Assembly (NCBI GenBank): GCA_013400975.1
Contig: WBMZ01011601.1
Coordinates: 62,001 to 126,000 of the forward strand
Length of the DNA: 64,000 bases
Source: Atrichornis clamosus
Lineage: Eukaryota > Chordata > Aves > Passeriformes > Menuridae
Reading direction: 5' to 3'
The notes under the pieces were generated by a model. The model ran no database searches. It was not told where the DNA came from and was given only the letters and a program-made list of their open reading frames with translations. This document shows, piece after piece, positions 13,401 through 28,400 of the stretch. The position numbers and the translations under genes are program-made. Numbering within the stretch: position 1 is the first letter of the stretch; every line of letters starts with the position of its first letter.

Positions 13401-16400
13401 TCAATTTTGTGACACTGGCCAGGATACAGTTTTAAGGGCATAATTAAACATAAGAGGTCTTACTATCTTGCAGGTAAGTTTCAATAATGTGCAGCATATT
13501 TGGAAAAAAAAAAAAACGCAAAAAATAGTCTTAGATTAAGATGTAAAAAACCTAATGGCAAAATACCAGTTTCTTTCCATCCAACCAGTTAAGTAAATAT
13601 CCATAGCATTCTAAGTTTCAAAAATAATGCAGAATTGGATAAAAAGTAAAAACACTGATAGTCTTTTTCTTTAAACCTTCTTAGTAACTGTTAATGTTTG
13701 TGAGAACAATACTATAATTACTTCATAATGTAATTTTTAAGTCAATGCAACTACCAAAGCAATATTCATTCTTGACCAAAAGACCTGGAAGACATCAAGT
13801 TGGATCATTCTATCAGTGAAAAATGACCCCAGTTTGGTGTTTTTCTAAACAATAGCAAAAAATTTCACTTTAAAACTTCTCCTAAGTAATGACATTGCTA
13901 GAAATTTCATATTTTGGATCATTTAGTACACCACAAAGGGATTAGAAAAAGATAGGTTTGCTAAAGCACCAATACTGTTTTTGTTTGTTTTTTAAAGTTC
14001 TTCATGAACAGGGTTTATCAGCCATAAGCCATAAAACTTATGAACACAGTGTAATGAGAGCTCATGTAATATTCAAATCACAGTGAATGACCAAACAAAT
14101 TATCAATGAGTTAAGGTTTTATCCAATGTCTATTTTACAGGCAGAAAAAAATAAAGGGTCATTTTCATTTCAGTTCAGGTAGCACATCAGCTGATAGCAA
14201 AGTTCTATCACTATAAATTACAAGGTCATGAGAAATCCAGAGTAATCATAGTTCTGTGGCCAGAAAAACTGATATAATGATTTTAATTCCTCAAGCATTT
14301 ACTCATACACAGAAGAAAATCCTAAAACTGATAGACAAAAAGCTTAAATTTGTAATAAAAATCAAGTCAAGCTCAAATTTATAATCAAAGAAAACTGTAC
14401 AGGGAAATTAGTTATTTGGAAACAATTCACAAGCTATTTTGAACCACAATCTTTTATTACAAGCTAATTAGAGTAGGCAATTACACAATGTAAGAAGTCA
14501 GGAGGATCCCAAGTAGACTGTGTAATGAAGATCAATATTGAATATAAATAAATATTTGAGCTAAACAGAAAAATGCTGCATTGTATGGTGAAGTCTACCT
14601 TGCACAAAGTAAAATCAATCCTCTTTTTTGAAGGAATGATCACTTTTCTAAAACATTTGCAAAGACTTCTGCACACTCAGGTTGTTACAGAATACTCTGT
14701 GGCCTCAACGACATTCACAGGAAAGAAATCAGTATGTTTTTACCAAGATAAAGAAATCAAGCAATACTGAATTATCTCTCTTTACATGGTCTAACAGATG
14801 AGAATCACTCAACTTAAAGATGAAAAGAACATTAAACCTAAGCCAATTATTATCACTGAGAATGAACACCACCATCTTTTTTTCTAGCTCTCTGGCAGTT
14901 TACAAAATAAACAAGGAATCTAAAACAACACCAAGAGAAACGGCCATTAGCAGGACACCAGATTTTAATGCCGCCAAAAAATGGCAATTCCATGTAAGAA
15001 AAAATTTGCCCTTAGAAAAGAAAATAAGGGGTCAGAAAGCACATTCAGCAAACAAACCTAGCTCTATCAAACAAAGGTAAGAAACACAGATTAAAAATCT
15101 GTAATGTCTCAAGAATTTTGAGGCTTGCACGTATCCTTGGTACAGTGAGGGTCTGCTGAGCTAACAAACAGAGCAAAGTGTGTTTTAAACTCTGTCCGTA
15201 TATTCTGTTGATGGATTCCCATGCTTGGTAGTTTCATACATTACAGAAAATGGATCTAGCAACATGGTGAGTGAAAAGCAGGAAAACCCCTGCTGTCACT
15301 GCCTTACTTATTGAAAATTTTTTTTGCTACAAATACCATTTTGTTTAAGTTTTCTCCCAAGATATACTACTTCTAACAGAATATGGCAAGAAAGAAATAC
15401 ACACTAAAGAAAAAAGATTACATCGAGCAAAAAAAGAAACACTAGAAATGAAACATAATTCAGAAATAAATAGAGAGGAAGGTTTGTTAAAAATAGCAAC
15501 CTCAACAAAGCAAACAAGCCCTTCCTCTCCAAATTACCTGGATATTTCCCGGAGATAAACAGTCTGCATTGCCTTCTTCAAATGAGGTTCAATATTTTTC
15601 CAGAGTTTGCGGGTGTCACGTTCATTTGCTGCACCAAGCCAGAACCAACTGTTAAACATTCAAATCATGCAACACTAGAACTTGTCCCTGACACGTGAAC
15701 AGTCCACTGGCCTGACACAGTCAAACATCCTGACTCTAAAATGCTGTTTTAGGATGATCACCATCACCATCCATCCAGTAAGTACATGCTACCACACAAG
15801 GCTGTTTCTCCACGACTATTCCAGGATAATCTGTGTCAGTTTGACAGAACCTCTCCTCTCAGTTTCTCCTCTTAGCCCAGACAGAGAAATTACTTATACC
15901 ATTACTTTGAAGAAGTCCTGGTAGTTGAGTAAGGAGAGAGATTTATAGGAGGGAGGAAAGTTTTCAGGGTATTTCCCTCTTTGTTTCCTAAAAAACCACC
16001 ACCAAACACCACCTACTGCTTCTGCTGCAAATGCTTCTGACTGGGTGTGACTGACATCAGCAGTGCTGCTGTGACCTGAGAAAGATGTGTCACCACACCA
16101 CAAGGATCAAAGCAAAAGTCTTCACCAAAACCCACGGCACAGCACCTGCTCTCTCACACGCCTGCTCAAATTAGACACAGCCTTACCTTCTCCTCTGATC
16201 ACTGGCTCACAGTATTTAGAAAAATTGAGCGCTGCCTACAGAAAGCAAGAAACAGAACATATTAAAGTACTATCTATTTGATCCAGCTACACAGTGTAAG
16301 TAGCAGACTAATTCATTCCTTTGCAAAACCAACAAATTCTTTTTCAGTCAATAATTATGCCACTTACAAACATTATAGTGTAAAACATGGCAACATTTCT

Positions 16401-19400
16401 GTACCTTAAAATACAAACGGAAGTAATCTGTCACAGGGTAGTTGGCTTTGAGAGTTCAGCAAGATCTCTTTACTGTACTCGGGGGATTACATTTTTTTTT
16501 CAACTAACATAATAATTTAACATTATAAATACAATAAAAATGTTTACATGACTTTTTTACTCCCTTCATTTTCAGATAAAACTTTTCATTGCAGGAGAAG
16601 TTCAGCATACTTACACACAAGCAGAAATTACTTACTTTTTAAAAATCAACTGACCACAAAAACACCTGCTAACACATTCCATGTTCAAACAAACTTCTAA
16701 GGTAAGATTGAGAGATTTTTGAGAACACTATAATCTAGATTTTTTTCTAAAACATTAAAATCAATACCATACAGAATTTGATAAAATAATCCTCAGATTT
16801 CATCTCCTTTTGTTCTACTGAACTTTAACAAACCTCTGTGCTGGTATACAGAACTCAATGTAGTAACTTCCATATATAAATCTAATAACATTCCAGAATG
16901 TACTATTAATAATCACACATAATAGCATAAACATTTAGAGTCTATATTAGACACTAAGGAGTTCAGAAGCCTGCATTCAGTTCTATGTGTCTGTCACTAT
17001 CTTCTATTGAAGAAACTTGTCAACCACAAAAAGAATCTACAGTCCAATCATGTAAGTATTTTCATAGTACTGGTATTTCACACACACACAAACAGCGCAT
17101 CTAAAGCTAATAAAATTCTCATAAGCAGAGCCACTCAAGTACACGTCTGCAAGAACTGTGACCCTGGTTTCTACTTCTGTCTCGGGCAGTCTCATTAAAA
17201 TATAAAACATGTATGGTTAGCAAGTAAATTCAGCTGAAATTTAGCAACATGTTCCTGCAGAAAACACTGACAGAACATTCAGATCATCTCTCTAGCACTG
17301 ATTTGTTCACTGATCACATCAAACTTGTAAAATTTCCTTGTACCCAGTATAGTTATTTAAATAGTAATTTGATGAGCTAGTGTTTGTTATTGTTATTAAG
17401 CTTTTCTTATGCAAAAGTCACCATAAAGTAACTTAATTTTTTTGTTAAGTTTGTTTACCCTTACATTCTTCAACTGATATATGGTTAAAACTCCTTTTTC
17501 CAAATGTGTTCAATGTATTACCAGAAAACTACACAGCACTGGAAGCCCCCCTTTGCAACCTTTGCTATGGATTTTTAGGGCAACTGCGTTTTGAGCTAAT
17601 ACATTCTTAAGAGGGAAAACTTACACTAGATATAAGGAAGACACTTTTCGCTATGAGGTGAGGCACTGAAACAGATGCCAAGAGAAACTGTGGATGTCCC
17701 ATCCCTGGAAGTGTTGAAGGCCAGGTTGGATGGGGCTTTGAGCAACCTGGTCTAGTGGAAGGTGTCCCTGTTCATGGCAGAAGTGTTGGAACTAGATCAT
17801 CTTTAAGGTCCCTTCCAACCCAAACCATTCTATGATTCTCTGATTTTCTTTTTGCCCCTATTCAACAACAAATCTAGACTTTCAGAGCCCATTTGGCAAA
17901 AGACACCCAAAATCAAACCAGCAGCTCTAAAGAAGCTTATCTCACTAGATGCCGAAGTTCTTTCAGGTCCCTACAGACCATGTAGAAGACACCAAGCAAA
18001 ATATTGATATATGCAGCATAGAAATCCGCAGAATATTCTGGGGGATGATTCTGAGACAAGATCTTCTGCAGATGTCCTGTTTAAACAAAAACATATTTTG
18101 CTTGTTTAAAACCAACTTAATAAACTGACCACATTTTACAAGTTAAGTGGAAAAACAAACTATAACCATCACTAAAAAACCCCAATAAAATCCACCAAAA
18201 ACTACACTGATTTAAAGCACCAGCAAATATAATGGAATCAAAACATTAATTTGAGATGTTCTGGAAAGTGGAAAAAGACAAGACCTTTAGAGGTTGCATG
18301 ACTGTAGACTCTTACACTCCAGTAGATATTACATATTCTGGATTCTGTGAAAGGCACACTGATAAACATGGAAAAAACTTCTGAATCTCCTTGGACAAAA
18401 CATTACATAATCCCCAAAAAGCAGATCAAAAAAATTAGTTTACCTATGCTGTAATCAGGAAAATACAAGGTGAATGGCTCAAAGCATCCAACATTTGGAC
18501 GGAACAGTTCCCATACTATTTCACTGAGCAGGACAACTGTCACATTTCTGTCAGTCTACACAGGGAAGAGAAAAAACTGAATGGGAGAGTGGCAGGCAGA
18601 GAAAGAATAAAATAACAATGCATGTTATAGCATCAATGAGAAATCAATGAGAAAAATTATTATCGTGACTTTTCTGTTCCACAAAAATGATTGAATTTAC
18701 AGTTTATTACTATGCTAACAATTTGTATTAAAGCTTCAGCTGGCCTAATCAAGCAGCTCATATATTTGCAAATTTTCATAATTACATGATTTTTCTCTCC
18801 AACCCTTGCCATTTCACTGACATGTAAGCTTTGTGGAGTGATACACAGTACCAAGTAGATTCCACCCCTTACACCCAAAATTTAAAAAGCATTTTTGGTA
18901 ATGAAACACAGACTTTCAGAGCAAACAGGAAAAGTTAAAAAGCAAAAAGAAATCTCAGCACTTCTGAAACCAAGATATCTTGCACTTTATTTTAAAGGTA
19001 ATCTGGTCTTTAAAAACAAACACACACAGCTCAAAACAAAAATACAGTATTACCTCTCAGTTTACTCTCTCAACTGCTTTACTAGTTACCAACAATGGGA
19101 CTGATCACAATAACATATTCTTTTTAACCAAGTTTTTACTGACAAAATATCTGCCTCAAGCTGGATGTTTTGATCAATAGGTAACACACCACTTCATATT
19201 AAAAATAATATTCCTTATTTTGGTCATCCTTCAAAATATTAGCTATTTAACACAAAGGTAACTATCTGTGAAGATGATGTGTCATACTCCTTTTTTGCAA
19301 GGTTTTTGCAACTATACTAAAAATTCTGCACAACAAAAGATGCTTTTAAATATGTTTCTTCAAGAAAGACATTTGAAAACTATTGAGGCACCTCAATGAA

Positions 19401-22400
19401 ACAAAAGGATGAAACCTGATTGAATTTACAGTGTTGTGAATATGAGCAGTGAATGACTAGAAAGAAGTTTAAATGCTATTCCCTTCCCTAAAATTTAGGG
19501 AGAATCTTCTTTTACTTACTTTTCTCACTTCTGATTCAAGTGGCATCCACTCATATTCTTTATTGTTTCTTCTTCCTCTGTTTTTATGGAACATAAATAC
19601 TTTTTCCCTTTCAATAAGAAAGCATCTTTCTGTAGATTTCTTTCAGTTGTTTTCCTCTCCCAGATCTCCTAATGTTTCAGCTGACGGAAGAACTAAGGTA
19701 TGTTCAGTTCAGTTCCTGACTGATCTTCCAATATGAAAAACTTCAGTACTTCCCACCACAATCCTCACAGAAATCAAGGATCCAATGACCTATTCACCAG
19801 CAATCCTCCAGTTCCATTAAATCCTTCACTACTAATGGAGTTTCTGGTCTCCTTTCACTCCAGCAAAGGAAGCAATGCAGTAGATTTGCACCTACAACAT
19901 TGCTGTGCAACATCAGCTGCAGAGCAGTTTTACAAAGCCTCAGTCCAGAATTCAGATTTTAAGCAACTGGAACATCTGCATTCAAGAAAACTGACAAACT
20001 TAGTTGGAGGTTACTTTTGAATTTGCGTGTGTTTCTCTGGCATATTAAAGTCTTAGTCTATGGTCCCTGAACAGCAATTACAGACCCAAGTTCGTCTCCT
20101 TTCTCTGCAGAACAAGTTGTTTCTGCTGCAGGAGCAGCATAGTCCAGAACATGGGCAAAACAGACAAAAAGAGCCAGAAATGCACCAGGCTGCCAAGATT
20201 AAGAACACAGCTGTGAATCAGTCTTCATTCAGTAGAGAAATCAATGCCACCAGAAGATTAAGAGCACCACACAAAAGTCTTGAGACAACAAGTATAATTT
20301 CAGCTATTTACGTGCTCAGACATTTCAAAGTACCAGCATCTCCTGGTTTTGTCTTCAGTTTTTTCTCACTGAATGTACCATTTTTCCTTACTTCAAGGCA
20401 AAAGCTTTGATGCTTCATAAGTGAGAAAAGAAAACACACAGTGGTTTACTCCAATCAGAAACTTACTGCAGCACAATTCCAGAAGTGTGAGAAAACTCTC
20501 TACCAAGACAAAGCTGCTGAGCTGTGAAGCTCAAACAAATTAAATAGCTGTTAGTCTACTAAAAATCTCACTCTTAAAAATAAAAATAATCTAGAAAATA
20601 CAGCTGTATATCTGACACTAGCCTCCAAAGAATCTATAACACATCAGATATTGTAAATAAGATACCATTAAACACAATTTAAAAAAAAAAATTTAAAGAG
20701 TGTAAAAAAAACCTGCCGATGTTTAAATTCTAGTTTGGTTTCTAGTTTAGACCACTGTTTGGGGGAGATAAGGGTTAATTTTGCAACTTTTCTCATATAA
20801 AAAATCATTTTTCTTGATCTGTAAGCCTAGATGTACAGATACCACATGTTCAATTACTTTCAATATGCAGGACACATATGTTAATTTTTTTCCAGACACT
20901 TACCAACTCTTGAAGCCTAAGAAATGCTGGCAGGATGTTTGCTTCCATTTCCCTCAGCTGTTCCGCTCTATCCAGAACCTTTTAACAAAACAATGATATT
21001 ATACAGACAATGTCAACTTCCACTCTCACATGGACTTAAATTAATTCTTAGCTGCTGGTAACAGAATTGGAGAGATTATTGCTTCAAATGTGCTTCTGGG
21101 AAGTCCAAGCACCTCTGCATCTAAAAAAAGATACAATCCCTAGACAAGCAACATTGTCATGCCTTATGGCAGTTAGAATTAATACTCAAGTATATTAGTC
21201 AGGAATATCACGACAAAGTCATGATATCATTAACAACCATTGAAACCTCCATTTTTGCCCTTAATTACTCTTATATTTCAAAATTATATGTAGTAGAGTA
21301 GTACTGTAACTACATGCTTACTCTAGGAGAGTTATCTTTTCCCACTGTGAAATTATTTTTCAGAAACAAATATGAGCTGATATTTTTTTAAAAATTAGCT
21401 ATCATCTGGAATTCACTGAACTGAATTTTCAGATAAACTTTTCTTGCCATAGTTTGCAGCCTAGAAATTTACAGGATTTACTGTATGCAAACCTCACATA
21501 GAAGTAACAGATATGTAGCATATGTACAGTTTAAACAAGAAATATTTTAAGCAAGTAACATTTTATAGTCTGGAGAATAGAAACAAAAGCATGAAGACAT
21601 GCATGGTTATCCTTTGGTAAAAAAATGTGTATTCCCAGCACACTTAAAATCTTGACAAGAACGAAGAAAGAGAAGAGAAACACCTTTCTTTTGCGGCTTA
21701 TTTACTGCTTGCAATATGAATCTAAATTCTGAAGTTCATTACTTCTTTTGAATTATTGCTGTTGAGATAAAAACTGCAGGTCTCTAGAAAACTATATTTT
21801 CTATCCTATTACATATCTTCTCTCCACCAAAATCTTATGACATCTATTGTTTCTGTTGCCCACAGTAAGGAGAAGAATTTTATGTGGACAACCAAACATT
21901 TTATGAAAATATTTCAAAATCCCACCATACAACCTGGAAAGAAAAGTATCTCCGCAGCAATATCTCACATTTCTCAGGAATTTATTTAAAACTACAATAG
22001 AACATATGATTTTATATTGATATCTGCATTTGGTTCACATAATAAATGACTTCAGGAATGAAGTCTGCTTTACATTACAGACCAAATAGAGGCTGTATTA
22101 TTTTTATTAATTAAATACTGCTTATTGGACCCAGTGACATGCAGCTACCAAACACAAAGCTTTAAAGTCTTGACCTAAGCAGACTGTACTTTTTAGTTAA
22201 ATGGGAAACACACTACAGTTTCTACTTACAGCAGAAAAATACACTGTGACCCTGGCTTGTGGAATATGTCAAGTGGCTCACAGAAACAGCCTTCCCCCAG
22301 GTCTATAAATCTACGCCTTATACTTCAGTGTCAATATAGACTTGTCACCCTTCTTTTTAAAAAAAAAAATATAAATTTTAGAACTGGCTGCTCACTTATA

Positions 22401-25400
22401 TTAAAAAAAGTAGCTTATTACTTCTGTAACATGCCAAATATTGTATATGTATGAATGACTACAAGTTATATCTGCTCCAGTTTTTCAGGTAGTTAAAACA
22501 AATAAATTCATTTTTCATAAGTAATCACAAGCATTCAGCACCTATGCTTGGTTTAAGAGAAACATTTAGAATCCTTTGCTTGAAAGTAAACATTTATCTT
22601 AATTTACTCTGAGTTAACTGAGCTTAAATATTACATTATTTACTACTGAAATGAAATAGAATAAGTTAGCATTGCCAGTTTGTTACCAGTGTGCTGGTCT
22701 TCCATCAGTCTCAATTTAAACCACTCTACAATAAATCCAGATGACATAGGCTAATAAACATGAATTGATTTCTCCCATTCCTGTCTGTTCCCATGCAGAA
22801 TGTAACTGAAATACTAATTTAACACTTAATTCTTCTGATGCAACAACTATTTTCATGATACAATTGAACCTTTGTAGTTATTTAATGGTTTATTTTCTAC
22901 AACCATTGTTCAAGAACTTTCTAATTTTCTGAGTGATGCCAATTTTCACAGAATACATGAAGAATTCTTTACAAACGTAGAATAGTTTTTAATCCAAATA
23001 CTAGTCTGAAAGTAAAATTTTATTATAAAAAGTATTTTGTGAAATTCACTGAAGGTGATTAGAAAGGTAAATGTTGTTCTTATGAAATTGCTAAAGAATG
23101 ACTTTTGTGATAGTAAACTAAACTAACTGTCATTTTATAATTTTCATCTGGTTTAAGTGTTGGTACATTATTTTCTTAATTCCATTTTTAAGAAGTGTGT
23201 CTAATTTATTAACCTTGTGACCTACAGGAAACTATGGGATAATACTGTTTCCACTAAACATAAAATGAAGTTATTTAACTCAGTAGGCAAATACTTTTAA
23301 ACAGAAATAAAACTTATTTAATTATAACCTGTGAAACAGAATGAAGAATGTTCAGTATAATTATGAACGTCCTGTTTGACTGCAAAAAAACCCCAAAGCA
23401 GTATGGGTACAATGATTGCTGTGAGAAACATGCAGAGTGATTACCCAGGGTCATTAAGCTCTCGATCTTAAACATGTTCTCGTTCTCTTACATAAGGGTT
23501 TTTTTAAAAGAGTTGAAATTCATTAATTCCTACTTCTGGCCTGAAATTTCAGTCTATCTTTTGCAGGTCCACAATGTATATACATGTTTACACACCAGTA
23601 ATACCATGGCCTTCATATTGTCCTTTCATCAGAGCTCTTGTATGACTGAAATTTGTTTCCATGTTCATCTCTCAGAACAATAAAAGCTGTAAGAGATGTC
23701 TGCAAATTTTGACTCCATTATGTAGTTAAGATTATTACAGTAAAAAAAAACCCCAAAAACTAAACCAAATCCTAGTGTTCTAGTACTACGTCAATTCAGC
23801 ATCATTGCAGCGATCTAAATTCTGATTACTTTTCCTGCAGTCTGCCTGCTTATTCCACTTGAGTATATCATCAATTTTTTCATTACAGTCTTTTTTTTCA
23901 TCTTAATTTTAAAACTACAGTTCATGTCTCTGAGGGCCACAAGTGTAGCTGAAGATGTAAGATCTTGAAAGCACTTTTACAGAGGAAGCTGTGCATTTTA
24001 GCTCCTTAATGTAAGTTCTATTCTAGCCAACCAAGCCTTGTCATTTGCGTACTCTGTATTTCCTTCTGCCCAATTTCCTACCTTTGCTTTCTCATTTATG
24101 AAGCTATTTTCACAAGGAAACAGGTAAGCATGACTTACTAATAATAAAACAAATACAAGCTTTCTATATTTAAAGACTTGTAACACTATTACATCCCCAA
24201 TTTAAATGTGTGGTATGATTTATGTTCATTATTAGTTATGCTATACAGTTTTTGTGTAGAAAAAATTCTAAGCTCAGGAGAAATAGAGAGACTCACCTAA
24301 AGCCTGTAAACCAACAGAACAAATCTAGCCACTATCAACAGATTCTGAATGAGGTCTACACAGAAATGTTGTGAAAACTGCTCCATAATGCACACATTTA
24401 ACACAGAAATTACTGATAGCAATTACTTACACCCTCTTAGCAGGAATGACACTGGATATTAAAATAAAATTACTTACAATGTATAATGTTTGATCTTGAA
24501 GCTCTCGACTCACAACAGCTTGTTTAAACAGACGAACAAAGTCATTGAAAGTATCGCAATGCACAGGAGAGGTCTGTTCCGTCTCAGAAGAACAGCTTTG
24601 CAACTGGATGAGAATTTCTTCTAAAAGAAGTCGTGATGTGAAGTACTCCACACAGTTCACAAACACATGAGGAAGCTGAAGAGAATAAGAAAAAGGATAC
24701 AACTTTATTTGGCTTTTTCAGTGTAAATACTTCAGAAATAGTGTTCTCTTCCATGAGACAATGAAAGAAATCATACCCTGCCAACAGAATACAGAGCGAG
24801 AACAAAAAACATTTGTTAAAAACAATCAATTAAACACTTGTTAAAAACAATCAATTATGTACGTAGTCAAAATATTATGTATCACAAAGTGAAGATACAG
24901 CTGATCAATCTTGAAATGGAACATTGTAACTTCTAATTGTGTTTAAAAACTGAAACACACTGTATCTTTTAACTTTGTTTAAAAACTGTGAGCAATACAT
25001 AAGAAAACCAAATAGCATTTAGTTCAAAGAAATTTAGACAATTTAAGACCTTCAGTATCAGAAAACGGTCCATTACAAATTACAATGTCTAGATAACACA
25101 GACATCTCAAACTTACATTACAAAGAAAGTAATCTAGGAGCACACTCCCCAGAATTACTCTGAATGTTTTTGATATTCAATGCATACAAATGATAAAGTG
25201 TAAGCTTCTATATCAGACCCATGTGATCAGCATGATTTTGCAGAACATTTTTATAAAATAAGATCTTTCCAGAGCAAAGAGGGAGTGAAAAAAACAGAGT
25301 ATGAGATACACTATAAGTATCAATTTAGTAATATAAAAAAACTAGGGTCATTTGTCTTTAAATAGAAGACACTGTAAACTACAAAATAGTACCAGTTGTC

Positions 25401-28400
25401 AAACCTATATAAGGCAAAAAAAGATAATTTTCTAGAAAGTCTATTTTTAAGACATAGTTTATCTGCATAATTCCATGATCTTTGGTAAGGCATATGCTCT
25501 TTTTCACATTTAACATTAAAACCTTTGGAAAACATTACTCATGGGATACAGCAATGTATTTGTCTATAACAACAACAAAAAAACCCCTAGTACTTCATTC
25601 CAGTCTTTCTACTTAAAATACAATATATGGCATATGATTCAGCAGATGTGGCAATCCACTCACACAATATGTAATAAAAAGCTTTGTCATTATTTTGAAC
25701 ACCATTTAAAAAAAGGGGCTACATCCCCAAAAGCTAGGTTAGTAACATACAGCAATTCTGGTATTAATCAGGGATATAACTTATTCCCCAGTGGACAGCA
25801 TTAAAGTAGTTTTCTTCCTTAAAAACTGAGGTAAAGATAGTTTATGGTCCCAGGTTCCTAGGAACACAAGGCTTCAAATTCAAAACTGTACAATGAATTC
25901 TCAGTAGCTTCCACTTCACATACTTCAACATATCTGCATGATGCATCCTCCTTAACCTACTTCTTACTCTACTGTTTTCTAAGAGCAAGAATCCAGCAGA
26001 ATTTTGGCTTAGATGGCGAAGCTGAAATATTAGAGTGTCCTAACATTCCTGTAAGCAACGCTCATCCAGGTGAAACAGCAACAGTACTGGCATGGGACAG
26101 TAAGACCCATCCTGCTAGCAAAAGACCAATGCCAGGCTTAGTAAATATAAACACACCTGGAGAATTGATTTCATTACATTCAAAATTGTGAATGGCATCC
26201 TGTTTCATATGGTTTTTAACATATGATGTATATCAAGCTGAGTTTGGAGGATCTAAAATAAAATGCACAAAATTCGTATTTTCAAACAGCTCCTGAAAAG
26301 ATAATACTAAAAAGGGCTATCAGTACACTTTTCCCATTTAGAGATTCTTCAGCTTTTTTGTTCAGGAATTAAATCGATTGTTCCTCTGCAAAATTGCTCA
26401 AACATTTCAGACCTCCTGCATTGTTTCTTTTTCAAAGTTTCAGATTTTCCTGCTTCTACAAAAGGGCTGATGGGAACTAACCAAATTTACTGCAATGACA
26501 ACATTCACCTCAAGACTGCAAAAACAATTATCTGTATCAGAAAGAATGGCAATTGCCTTGTATTCAGACAGTGATTTTAGATAGTTGAGACTTTTTTTCA
26601 GCAAACACAGAGCTTGCCACGTTTGCTTTGAATGCTTTCAGCAACTTTACTAAGTTTAAGCTCTTGCACTGACATTTAAATAGATCATATACATCCAATT
26701 GAGTTCAATTAAAATGAGATTGTCAACACAAACTAAAAATCCACTACTGCAAATTCTTATCACTTTTCTTCATGTACTCTCTCACTCCTTCCATATAAAA
26801 GCAAGATTTGTTTAAAGGAGAATTGTAAGATTGAAAAAAGTTATACTATAAGCAACTCTCTGATGGAATTGGACTCATCATAAGAATAGTTGTCACTGGA
26901 GCTATTTCAGGCTAAGTAATGGAAACAAGCTGAATAGTATTTAGCTCCTTTTTAATCTTTTTTTAACTTTCTTAGAAAAGTAACTATGATTTATACTCAG
27001 TTAAGTACAACTTCACTTTATCCTAAATGCACCAGTGAGAAGAGTGATGCATTCATGGCACAGTAAGTGAAAGAGAAGAATCAGGAAGGCAGAAATGGTT
27101 AAGGAAACAAACCATTTTGAGAGAGTAGAGGCTATTTTGAGGAACCATTGTTATAAATTATAAATTCAATATCCATTGTGAACATTCTTACCTGTAAGGT
27201 AGTTAGAAGAGTTTGCATCACGTAAGTCTTTCCACTAGATGTATGTCCATAGATGAAGATGGATGGAAAACTAAACTGCTGACGCTAAGGGAAGAAAAAG
27301 TTGCTGCTGTTTCAATTCTTTTTCATTCAACAGATAAAAGATTTATCACTGAAGTTTCCCTCCAAAACAAAAAGTTATCTCTTAAACTGAGCCATTAAAT
27401 ATAAAACGTACCAATTATTATGATATCAATGAGATCAAGTTTTATGTTTCATCTTCACTGAAACGTTGAAAGGATAAGTTGCAAGAATCAAGTATCACAT
27501 AACAGCCAGTCACACTGCTATAACAAACAATGAAAATACAGAGAGTGAAGCAGTGGGTTCTTAATTCAAATTAGTTAACTATCTGAAACAAAATCTTGGC
27601 AAGCACAAATTGCAAGCCATACATGCCCTACTTCTACAAACACTACAAAATGCCTTTCTTTTCAGAAAAGAATTAAATGGTGTGAAGGAGGAGATGGTAA
27701 AGCTTGCTCTTCTTTCATAAGGCAATATTGATAAAATATATTTATTTGATGGTCCTGATGCTGACATTTCATGTAATTTTTTTAAGATGCAAGGAAAATA
27801 ACTGAATTGCTCTTTTTGTTTCATTCTGAACAGGTATTTATTTTTGTGGTTTTTCTAATTTCTAAGAATTCTGTATATTGACTTAAAAATTGAGAGAAAT
27901 TTTAAACTGACACTTTTAATGAAAAACAATAATATTCAATTATCCAAGACAAAATACTCTTGTGCAAGATATGCAGGTTAGAGCATCTGTATATTTATCA
28001 AGAATTTAGTATCTATTTTTAAGAAAAGTTGTTGCCACTATGCTTGTAATATATACATAAAACTTGAATGCTGTAATTTGACATTATTATTATTATTCAC
28101 AATAAAAGGCAGAACACAGATACTAATTTCCATTTTGTTAACTTAATGTAAACATACATATCAACTGCTTTTAAGTTTGCAGATAAAAATCTACATTACT
28201 TTTTACCACAGCTTTGTGAAGCAGTAACAGAATCAATTAACAAGCCAGTGATTTCTGAATCTTATAACCTGCCACAAAACTACTAAGGACCTGACCAGTT
28301 TAAGGTACTTAGAATTCAGGCACTCAGGTACCGGATTAATAGAACTTCTACACTGCCACTGAAAAAAAAAAAATCCCAGAACTTTAGATCTGGGAAGAAG

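Larger units (their letters stand above)
11097..17945 (-). other. ORC5 introns between the exons ending at 13265, 15538 and 16187
   Basis: The intronic stretches 11097-13264, 13318-15537, 15629-16186 and 16236-17945 hold no additional coding exon. A poly-A run lies at about 13503-13515, and a CR1 element occupies 17619-17845. The short open frames at 11212-11466, 12783-12989 and 15894-16103 show no family resemblance. Confidence 0.7.
18077..24477 (-). other. ORC5 introns (18077-18443, 18556-20903, 20979-24477)
   Basis: Non-coding intronic DNA between the exons at 18444, 20904 and 24478. The open frames at 19473-20410 on the plus strand lie antisense in an intron and show no recognisable domain. 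No RNA gene or clear transposon was seen. Confidence 0.7.

Noticed and set aside
19473..20410. Series of plus-strand frames of 87-116 codons
   Set aside because: They sit antisense in an ORC5 intron with no continuity between frames and no protein resemblance.
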